Positions 23,226 to 30,996 of a DNA stretch of 64,000 bases are shown in pieces (the first letter of the stretch is position 1; each line of letters begins with the position of its first letter). Source of the stretch: Nothopassalora personata (Eukaryota; Ascomycota; Dothideomycetes; Mycosphaerellales; Mycosphaerellaceae); assembly GCA_033816765.1 (NCBI GenBank), contig CM066292.1, positions 3,534,001 through 3,598,000 of the forward strand. The letters are read 5' to 3'. The translations under genes were made by a program, and so were the position numbers. The notes beneath the pieces are model-generated. The model was not told where the DNA came from. It worked only from the letters and a program-made list of their open reading frames with translations, and did no database searches.

Positions 23226-23850
23226 ATGCTACGACAACTCACAAAGAATGAGCAGGATCAGAAAGAGCATATCAAGACCCTACAAGGTTACAAGAAGCCT
23301 AAGAGCGGAGACATGAATGGCGCTGGCTACTTGAGTCTGGTCGGCCAGAGGCAACAGGACAATACGGGACAACATGGCGCCATGGAGGAATCTGCACAGT
23401 AGTATGAAGACCACCAAGTGCATCAGAAGAGCCTCTGAGGTGACATCGAACGTGGTAGCGCGAGTAGCATTGGCGCTGACTCCGTGACGTTGGCAGGCTA
23501 GGGGCAGCATGATGTTGCAGCACGATGTAGCATTTCCCAATAGCCTGCATGGTAGGAGAAGGATTAGAGAGACTATCAAAAGAGCCTCCAAGACAGCACG
23601 AAGCAAGATAGCTTATGTGTCGGTGGCGCTGGCTGCTGGGGGCTAGACTGCTGCAGGACATTGTGGGAAAATGATATCGGCTAGGATACACACAACGCTT
23701 ATGAGGGCCCAATGCAGCATCAGCAAGACCAGAAGTAGCATTCAAACAGCATCTAGTCTAGCAAGAAGCATGGTGGAGGGCGCATTGTTGGTACTGCATA
23801 GCGGAAGCTGGAGTAAGACCGCCCAGTAGGCAAACGGGTTATGCGTACTG
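23166..23850. repeat. Degenerate 153-bp tandem repeat, about four copies
   Basis: A GGCGCTGGCT-type block recurs at 23319, 23472 (GGCGCTGACT), 23625 and, more diverged, about 23779, that is at 153, 153 and 154 bp. Other blocks follow at the same spacing, for example ATCAGAAGAGCCTC versus ATCAAAAGAGCCTC. The unit is exactly 51 codons. Copies are heavily diverged and overlap the pseudogene frame above. Confidence 0.7.
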
Positions 23851-24005
23851 TTCTACGTCAAGAACATCGCCAGGCTCAGGTGTAGGGTGCGAAGGAGGAG
23901 CAGCATGGCCAAAGTAAAGTTGCCTAGAAAGATGCATGATATGTTTGTAAGGCAGTCGGGCGATATCATGGGCATGAGAACTCATGGCGAAGCCACGATA
24001 TCATG
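23226..24005 (+). pseudogene. Nonsense-riddled pseudogene of a Gln-rich repeat protein
   Basis: One reading frame starting at the ATG at 23226 (MLRQLTKNEQDQKEHIKTLQ) keeps a coding look for some 250 codons but is cut by at least 14 stops, eleven of them TAG. Phrases such as LSLVGQRQQDNTGQHGAMEE, YEDHQVHQKSL, RDYQKSLQDSTKQD and GAKEEQHGQSKVA show strong Gln/Lys/Glu bias. The stops sit where glutamine would be expected, so they are most simply explained by CAG to TAG changes (C to T at CpA), the footprint of RIP; the TGA codons fit CGA to TGA. The frame is built of about four 51-codon (153-bp) repeats. It lies between Myb-like genes C and D. Family unknown. Confidence 0.55.
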
Positions 24006-24577
24006 AGGCAAAAGGGGGCATCTCCTCTCTGCCCTTTTCACAGCATACCATAACGATGAGGAGGCTCCCTCATTCCCAACAACCCCGCCAGCACTGTGCT
24101 CACCGCCGTTTGGACCTCGTCGTCGCCTGAGAGCTCACAGACCACCCTGCCGTCGCCGCCACCAGAAAGCATGGACCCTTCAAGCAACCATCGTGACCCC
24201 CCACCCTTGTCGACCTTGCCGCTAAGGCCTCTTAGGCCAATGGCGTTGCGTAGAAGCTAACATGCGTGTGCACGGCCCGCTCGAGTTTTGCTGCAGGCCT
24301 GCGTGAGGCATAAAAGCTTCGCCCTTCGAGCAACTTCTTCCACCACAACACCACCCTTTCTGGACCAACACCTATCTTCGATCAAGCATCCTCCTCCTGC
24401 AGCATTGCACACAACCATATCAGGTTTGTATCCAGCACCACCACTTCCTCCAATGCACGCCATCAAGCACGCATAGGCGCGGGTGTGCTGTCATAGCACT
24501 CTCCGCCCTATGTGCTGCGGCACCCAGGTCCGCCCACTGACATCCATCTCAACCACCAGCAGATCTTGCATCTAACC

Positions 24578-26182
24578 ATGAAATTCTCATCAGCTTCGGC
24601 GTCGTACTTCGACGGCGACGACGAAGAAGGAGACTCCACCTACACACCAGAGTCTGCCAACTCACCTGGGAACGACACCAATCTTCCCGGCGGCAAGCAG
24701 AAGCGCAAGAGTACCAGAGGCCGCACCCTGCAGCGCTGGGATCGTGAGCTTCCATCACACCTCTTGCAATCTGTCCTCCGCGCTGACAGCTTGATAGCTT
24801 CCAAGGACCAGTTCGTCTTGCTCTGTGTCGAGAACTACGTGGCGAATAACGGTATTCCATTCGATTGGAACGAAGTTGCAAGACTCATCGCACCGACCGT
24901 GACTGGAGAAGCCATTAAGCAGCATCTCACCAAGGTGCGCAGAGCTCGCGAAAAGGCCAAGCAGCAGGTTCCTCCTTCAATTGGCAGAGACCATCGTGCT
25001 CGCCGCAAAAACAACAAGAACAGCGCCCTGGTTGCCCCGACCAAAACTCCACGTCGTTCTCAAGCTCCCGCTGAGGAAGGCGACCCATTCGCCGACTTCG
25101 ACAACCAGACTGCAGCTCCCAAGAACATCAAGTCTGACGACCAGCAGAACGACGATATCTTGGACTCCAAGCTCGCCGGTCTGATCTACCAGAAGCCCGT
25201 GAAAACGCGTGTAAGCAGGATCAAGGCAGAAGAAGACCAGACTCCAGCAAGCACGAAACGCAAGACCACAGACGAGAGCTCGACCCTCACCAAGAAACCG
25301 CGTGGCAAGAAGCAAAAACCCAGAGAAAGCAGCTTCAAGACCGGCCTCGAGACCGATCATCTCCGTACACAAGTCGAAATGAGTAACAACTTCGACACAG
25401 CCGAGGGCACACCCGCCACTCCGCAGTCTACTCCGGCCAAGATCCAGCAGGGCAGCAACAGCAAGATCCGTGCCTTCGTAGCAGGCTTCCGTCAGAAGAA
25501 CCTCGATGCTGCCAACCAGCAGGATGGACAGGGCACTCCGTTCGGCAACGGCCTGAACTATGCACAGGCCGAGAAGGATCTCGTCGAGGATGACTTCGTC
25601 AACATCACATCTGCCAGTGCCACCGATCGTGCCATCAAGATGTCGCAGTTCACTCCGCCGCCAGTCGACAACACCGTAGCTGGAAACGATACTGCGGAGC
25701 ATGCTGCCGCCACTCCAAGCGGCCCGGATCAAACCCTCTTCCCACTCTTCGAAGACCTTCCAGGCCCATCCACCACGACCGCCAATGGCATCGACCCCAA
25801 TGTCACCAATGGAGCTCTCGTCGAGACCTACCACAACGTCCGTCCGATCAGCCCTGCTCCCTTCTCCTTTGGCCCAGACTTCTACCCCATGGGCGAGGCA
25901 GAGTCCATCTCGGAGGCTGAGCTCGAGGAGATCGACCGTTTCTTCCATGCCCCAGATGGTGATGTCTTCCCAGAGGGACTCAACGCTTCAGCTGCCAACG
26001 TCGGCTATGCCGCCCCGCAGTCCTACTCCAACAACCACGTCGGCGCCGCTGACTGGACTCCACTTCCTCTGACCCAGGAGCGTGTTGCCGAGGTTGCGAA
26101 CATTGCTTCGCGCCCAATGACCACCTATGAGTACTTCAACAGTGGCTACGGCGACGGTCACTACCTCAACAAGAAATACTAG
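24578..26182 (+). CDS. Myb/SANT-like domain protein D (long form)
   Basis: Single-exon frame of 534 aa from the ATG at 24578 (preceded by CTAACC; an upstream non-ATG extension was ignored). It starts MKFSSASASYFDGDDEEGDS. At about residues 73-125 there is a Myb/SANT-like unit: KDQFVLLCVENYVANNGIPF, DWNEVARLIAPTVTGEAIKQ, HLTKVRRAREKAKQQ, the same helix pattern (FVLLC, FDW, VA, HL) as the three smaller neighbours. Before it is a basic KQKRKSTRGR patch; after it are further nuclear-localisation-like runs (RDHRARRKNNKN, KKPRGKKQKPRE). The C-terminal two thirds are low-complexity, Pro/Ser/Thr/Asn-rich, and probably disordered, with an acidic SISEAELEEIDRFF motif that could be an activation-type helix. 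Likely nuclear regulator; targets unknown. Confidence 0.8.
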   Translation: MKFSSASASYFDGDDEEGDSTYTPESANSPGNDTNLPGGKQKRKSTRGRTLQRWDRELPSHLLQSVLRADSLIASKDQFVLLCVENYVANNGIPFDWNEVARLIAPTVTGEAIKQHLTKVRRAREKAKQQVPPSIGRDHRARRKNNKNSALVAPTKTPRRSQAPAEEGDPFADFDNQTAAPKNIKSDDQQNDDILDSKLAGLIYQKPVKTRVSRIKAEEDQTPASTKRKTTDESSTLTKKPRGKKQKPRESSFKTGLETDHLRTQVEMSNNFDTAEGTPATPQSTPAKIQQGSNSKIRAFVAGFRQKNLDAANQQDGQGTPFGNGLNYAQAEKDLVEDDFVNITSASATDRAIKMSQFTPPPVDNTVAGNDTAEHAAATPSGPDQTLFPLFEDLPGPSTTTANGIDPNVTNGALVETYHNVRPISPAPFSFGPDFYPMGEAESISEAELEEIDRFFHAPDGDVFPEGLNASAANVGYAAPQSYSNNHVGAADWTPLPLTQERVAEVANIASRPMTTYEYFNSGYGDGHYLNKKY

Positions 26183-26328
26183 ATAGCTTGGCTGTCTTAC
26201 TGCTGCTGCTGCTACTTGTTTGGTGGAGAGACTTCACCCATAAGCAAAAAAAACTTGTAGTTAGCATATGAAATGGAAAGGAGAGGCTCCTCTTCTCCAC
26301 TTACCTTCTCAATATTCCAGTATCATAT
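26183..26328. terminator. Myb-like gene D 3' flank
   Basis: Short stretch after the gene D stop with a CTG/CTGCTGCTGCTG tract near 26200 and an A-rich run (AAGCAAAAAAAACTTG around 26241-26256) that could belong to the poly(A) signal region. Exact cleavage site cannot be read. Confidence 0.3.
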
Positions 26329-26876
26329 CTGTGCTTGACGCGATGTGCTCATAACATAGCGCCGCCGCTTCGAGGTATCCCGACAGCTCTTTGCGACTGG
26401 TGAGTCTTCGTCCTACCTCAAACGTGTCCTACGCACCGAATTAGCACTGCGATGTTCAACGCGATATGTCCATAGCATAGCGCGGTCCCTTCCAGGTACC
26501 TCCAGAATTCCTTTCGGCTGGTCGGCATTCGATCGGCTTCAGAAGTATCCTGCGTACCGTGGTAGCCCGGTTCTGCTCGAAGTGATATTCCAATAGCACC
26601 AAGCGTATGTTTGCAGTAGCCCTAGACCTCCGAGCGACAGCTCAGCGTCCGTGCTCCCTCGAACGCATCTCTGCACTGTATTAGCACTGTTCCGCACGAC
26701 GCGATACTGCCATAGCATCGCGCGACCGCTCGGAATAAGTGGATAATTCTCAGCGATTGCTTCGCCTTCGTCCTCCCTCTAACGCATCGCGTCCACAGTA
26801 TCAGTACTGAAATAGCGAAATGCACTTCACGATCATTTGAACCATACTAAGGCTGTCTACTATCCAGCCTCACGTT
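26329..26876. repeat. Degenerate ~120-bp tandem repeat, four copies plus a partial fifth
   Basis: Copies begin near 26329, 26447, 26568, 26687 and 26807 (spacing 118, 121, 119, 120 bp). Shared blocks in order are an ACGCGAT-like segment, CATAGCATAGCGCG (best in copies 1, 2 and 4), a CTTCGTCCTACCTC-like segment, AACGCATC and a closing ATTAGCACTG (copies 1, 3; ATCAGTACTG in copy 4). The copies are too diverged for a recent duplication, yet spacing is kept. The partial fifth copy runs toward the NDUFS6-type gene's stop. Whether it is transcribed is unknown. Confidence 0.75.
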
Positions 26877-27691
26877 CTACCTCTGCTCGAGGACCTTTCC
26901 AGTAACACTCTGCAGCTTCGAGTCCGAGCCAGTCTTTCCTTCAAGTTCAGACATTTGAGATGCAGGGATCTCGGCCGCGTTGCTCTGGGGCTCGAGCGGG
27001 TATGATGTGCGGGGCAGGCTTTGGAGGTGCTTGCGGTGGTGTTCGTGGGCCTGGAGACTGCGTTAGAGGGGAGCGTAAAAGGGCTCTGCGGGAGTTTTGG
27101 GAAGGGAAGGGACCGGACTTACGAATGGCAGACCGCAGTACGTGCAGAAGCAGATTTGGGGCTTGTCCACATTGATGAAGATTCTGGGATGGCCCAGCGG
27201 ACCTCCCCCTCCGTCGCAGGAGACTACGCGTTGCTTGGTCCATTTTACGGGTTGTTGGTGAATGAGCTCGATGGCTGCTAATGGTCGTGGCTGGAGTTCT
27301 GTTAGCCGTTGGTCCTCGCGCATTCTCGGCACATCTTCTGAGCCGTGGTTATCTCTTGCCGTACCTGATCTTCCATAATCGTCTGCTCAAATCTCGGCCC
27401 AACCATGGCCTTTGCCCTCTCCTGCTGGCTCCTGCTCCAAGTCGTCGCTCTGTTCGGTGCCTGCTGTATGCGCTTCTGTTCGCCCTCCGCAGCCGGTTCA
27501 AACACAGCGGCATCTCTGCTTCCCATGGACACAGTCGGCAGGTTCTTGGTGCCGGATATGGGTGGGTTGGGCTCTTTCGCGTTTGGGTCGTTCGCGGGGA
27601 TCGGGTTGTCTGGCGGGGTGCTGTATTGACGGACAGCAATTGTCCGGCGACTGAGCACGGGCACAAGCCTGCGGGCGCTTCTCTGCAGCAT
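26877..27691 (-). CDS. NADH:ubiquinone oxidoreductase zinc-binding subunit (NDUFS6 type)
   Basis: Accessory subunit of mitochondrial complex I; the family's zinc-binding subunit helps late assembly of the N module. Exons 27365-27691, 27123-27290 and 26877-27050 (introns 74 and 72 nt), product about 222 aa. The N terminus is an arginine-rich mitochondrial presequence (MLQRSARRLVPVLSRRTIAV). The zinc site is in exon 2: C in VVSCDGGGGPLGHP, the following H, and CFCTYCGLPF, giving C-x8-H-x14-C-x2-C. The third exon uses the second AG (CTCCAG), producing CGLPFAHEHHRKHL and matching the family; using the nearer CGCAG would change frame. Exon 3 extends past the usual end (TSYPLEPQSNAAE...) with a 40-residue charged tail. 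Its stop borders the 120-bp repeat array. Confidence 0.9.
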
Positions 27692-28168
27692 TGTGGCGGC
27701 GGTGGGTGATGCTCAATGGCAACAGGGCGACGGGGAGCTTCCTTCGATGAGGTCGGCGATATGCGGACCTCAGCCAAGAAGTGGTCAGCGCTTCGGATGC
27801 CGCCGATTGGACAATGGTTGGATCCGCATTAATAACACGACGCGACGTCGTTCTTCTCGACAACATCATTTTCATCGAGCGCAGGGGAACGTACACGACA
27901 CGATGGCGTGGCCTGCACAATCATCAATCATCGTCGGGGGAAACACCACGGTTGAAGAGATCCAGAATGCCCATTTTAAATAGTTCATAACATCTGAAAC
28001 AGAGACTGAATTACGCTATTTCTCAAATGCAACACCCAGACGGTAGGAATTCTCTGTACGCCCTTTGAACCCTCCTGCGCACTGGCAACATCGACCAAGA
28101 TTTCTGCTCGCGTACCTGTCATGGTTGTCTCGGCTCAGGGAGAAGACGCTCGCTCAAATGGCCTTTCT
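27692..28168. other. Intergenic, upstream of the NDUFS6-type gene
   Basis: About 480 bp with no supported gene: the NDUFS6-type promoter plus the 3' flank of the secreted-protein gene. Confidence 0.5.
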
Positions 28169-29091
28169 CTACAACGCGAAAGCAGCCAACAAGAACCCTC
28201 CAGCGACTCCATAGAGCGGCCATGCATCGGTGGGAGCCGCACCATCGTACACAACCGGATTGAGATTGCCGGACCCATCAGCTGCGACTGTCTGTCGGGC
28301 ACCGTCTGGACCCACTCCAACGAGAGCAGTCTGCTGATACACCTGGCCGTCCTGCGTCGTCTGATAGTACTCTGTGATCCACGAGGTCGAGCTGCCGTAG
28401 TAGCCGCCTGTGGCACCTGGCTGGTTGTTGCACTCGGTGGAAGTGGCAATGTATGTATTACCGATGCCGTTGTTCTCGTTGTTCTGGGAAGACATCAGCA
28501 GGCACCTCGGAAAGGTGGATGGGGCTACTTACATTTCCGTGGTTGTTATTATAGGTCGAGGTGTAGACCCAGGTCCGGCAGTCTGAGTTGTAGATGCCGT
28601 TGGTGACGAATGGCGTGGTGGTTGGACTTGGGAGGATGATTCCATTCGTGGTGGTGCCGACATTGTTCTGCTGCTGGAAGCCACAAAATTGCATCCATCT
28701 CTGGACCTCTGAGATCAAGTCAGCATCTGGAACAGCATGGGATGTGTATCCAATGGGCCTCACCATTGCCTCGATTGCTCCCACCATTCTGGCTATTCAC
28801 GGGATACTGGCGCACACAGCTGCCACAGTTGGGCAAATCCGTATTTGCATTCGACCCTTGGCACATGCACTGTTGATACTGCGAGTCGTTGCTCCACTTG
28901 CTCCAGTTCCGGTTGCCGTTGTTATCATTATCATTGTCTTTGTGCTGGTCGTCGCACTGGTTCCACAAGTTCATTGCTGCGTTGCAAGTGTCCCGACATG
29001 CCTGTGGGAAGTCGCTGCTTTGCATGTCCTGACCATTGACGGTAATTGCAGCAGTTGCGAGAACCGCTACCACGAGCATCTTGGAGTACAT
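28169..29091 (-). CDS. Secreted cysteine-rich, Asn-rich protein, probably GPI-anchored
   Basis: Exons 28764-29091, 28533-28708 and 28169-28483 (introns 55 and 49 nt), product about 272 aa. Start MYSKMLVVAVLATAAITVNG gives a clear signal peptide; a longer in-frame version would start at 29130 but would bury it. The mature protein has ten cysteines. The first eight are arranged C-x3-C, C, then C-x-C, then C-x2-C, then C (ACRDTC, WNQC, QQCMC, NCGSC, QFC), reminiscent of an eight-cysteine CFEM-like fold but with a long Asn/Asp-rich insert (about 30 residues, DNDNDNNGNRNW) between the third and fourth. The middle is Asn/Thr/Ser-rich. The end, TDAWPLYGVAGGFLLAAFAL, is a hydrophobic tail typical of a GPI-attachment signal. 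Likely a cell-wall or surface protein; function unknown. Confidence 0.8.
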
Positions 29092-29960
29092 CTTAGCGAC
29101 GGGCTTGCGAATCGAAAGGGTGAGCACCACAAATGGTGCAATGACAGCCTAGGAGAAGAGGAGATCTCCAGTATGGAGGTCCAGGTCTTATATTCCAATC
29201 CTGTTCCTATGCCACGACGCTGCGCAACGCGCAACATGCGACATTCCGGTTCCCCTTTGGACTCCGGACATCGCTGGCGATTATGCTTCGGTTGATTGAA
29301 GCTCTCGAACGCGTCATCAAGCATATCCGAATATCAGGAGCTACACGCATCTCACGTGTATGCCGATGCCAGTGGTGTTTCAGATGCTGCAAAGGGCCGA
29401 CCACCACTACACTCGCCATCAAGCGTCCAATTGGCCTGTAGGCTTCGATATCGTAGCTGGACATGACCTATCGCTCAAGGCTGGCAACTTCCGGGTCCAG
29501 CATCACACTGTAACCCATAAGCAGCGACACAAGGAGAGGACCAGTACCACCCGCATCAAGCCTTATTCCCTTGCGCGCATAACCCGACGAGCAGATGCAG
29601 AATTGCCCGTACAGAACATGATACCGGACTGTGACCGGTTGCATCGGCATACAAATGCTGACTGTCGTCCCTCGCAGCCTGTCTTTCAAAGCTCGGCACG
29701 CATCTTTGGCAGGGCATCCCTGCTCGGAGCGCATAAAAGTTTGACCTCCGCCAAGACCACAGCTCACACTTCTGCGGCAATGGAACACCACCTGAACGCC
29801 GCTCGGAGCATCTCGGGGCGGGTCATCAAACGGCTCCGATCGAGCAGAAAGGCAGCATTGCTTTACCAGCGCTGCTCGACTCAACGCTGGACCGCAGTCA
29901 CCTCACTCACGCCGGCGCTCGTTTCAGACATTCAAGCATACATTTCTTGAGGACAACTCA
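29092..29960. other. Intergenic, upstream of the secreted-protein gene
   Basis: About 870 bp. A 196-codon plus-strand ATG frame (29360-29950) has no domain or biased composition and is not supported. An ATAAAAG TATA-like box at about 29735 lies some 40 bp before an ATG opening a 56-codon frame; too little to call a gene. Confidence 0.4.
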
Positions 29961-30417
29961 TTACCCAGGCTCTCCACTAAAGATCCCAAGCTGTACTTTG
30001 CTGTAGTAGTGCGCTCCGGCTTGGGCAGGGGTTGGAATTACTTTTGCTTTGGTGAAGCAGAAGGTTACGCTGATGTGGTGCAGCCAGTGGACTGTCACAC
30101 GGCGGAGTTCGCGAAGCTGGGTGGGTGTAATTTTTGCAACGGCTTGGGGTGGCGATGCTGGCATCGACGGGTCTGCTGGTGTAGGGGAGTTGAATTTGAA
30201 AGTCCAGCATGTCATAGAAGACTGGATGAGACTCCTGCCGGATCTGTTTGCACACCATTAGCAAAGGAGGCTCCTGAATGGATGACCCGGCTATGACGAT
30301 CTTGTAATCTTCGAGGTGATTTTCGTAGATGACCTTCCTGATCTCGGCTGGAAGATTCATGAATGTCTGCTTCTGTGTTGAGGCTAGTGTGGCCGGCGGG
30401 GACTGGGGATCGTCCAT
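29961..30417 (-). pseudogene. 2EXR/F-box-like protein with a frame disruption
   Basis: Starts MDDPQSPPATLASTQKQTF, then NLPAEIRKVIYENHLED and LLMVCKQIRQESHPVFYDML, the pattern of the 2EXR domain common in filamentous fungi (F/LPxEIRxxIYE..., VCKQIRxEALPxFY). After FYDMLDFQIQLPYT the family-like text continues in the next frame (TPTQLRELRRVTVHWLHHI, TFCFTKAKVIP), ending GEPG near 29961. No credible donor/acceptor pair joins the two frames, so this is either a one-base frameshift (real or a sequencing error) or a pseudogene. In the original frame it would end at 29977. Confidence 0.55.
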
Positions 30418-30996
30418 GGCGATCTTGTATTTGTCTGCTGTGGTGAATGTATTAGCTCGAACGATATCCTAGCAAGTTGTGATTTTGAACGAGGAGGATA
30501 GAGTGGTTCGGGCTGACAGGTTGAAGAAGGATGGAACGTCTTACCTTGGTATATACATTCTCGTGGTGTAGTGTGTTATGTACTGGGAATGCATTGGCTG
30601 CCAGGTCTCAGTAATATTGTGTAGACGCCGTGATGAAATGAACTCGCCAGGTCAAAGTCATTGTGTGAAAGAGTATATCGTGTTGCTTGATGACTTTTGC
30701 GGTCACCATGCAAACGACAGTGGCGATATTCTGATTTTGGTCAAGCCAAGTTTATCAGCATGGCCCTGCTTCACACTGATGGTGTCCTGTTGTTGGGTCT
30801 GTGTCAATTCTCTATTCAGAAGCGACATGCATGAGGGCTAACGTGATGCCAAGCGATATCGCGTTGATCCTCACAGTGCTTCATCAACAAGGCATCGTCC
30901 ACACATCCGCTCCGCTGCGTTAACATGGCACGCACCGCAGCCCAGCTTCACGGTAGCATCGGTCCTTCAATTCTCTATACTACCTCTATCCTCCCG
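30418..30996. other. Intergenic, 2EXR remnant to SWA2
   Basis: About 580 bp with nothing I can support; it contains the 5' flank of the 2EXR remnant and the SWA2 3' flank. Confidence 0.5.

Noticed and set aside
23299..23745. 148-codon minus-strand frame with 51-residue periodicity (SQRH/SQRQ blocks)
   Set aside because: The periodicity comes from the 153-bp DNA repeat. The plus-strand frame explains the stops better (CAG to TAG), so the minus frame is taken as a shadow.
29360..29950. 196-codon plus-strand ATG frame upstream of the secreted-protein gene, and a 56-codon ATG frame inside it preceded by a TATA-like box
   Set aside because: No domain, no coding bias, no intron signals. The TATA-like box alone is too weak.
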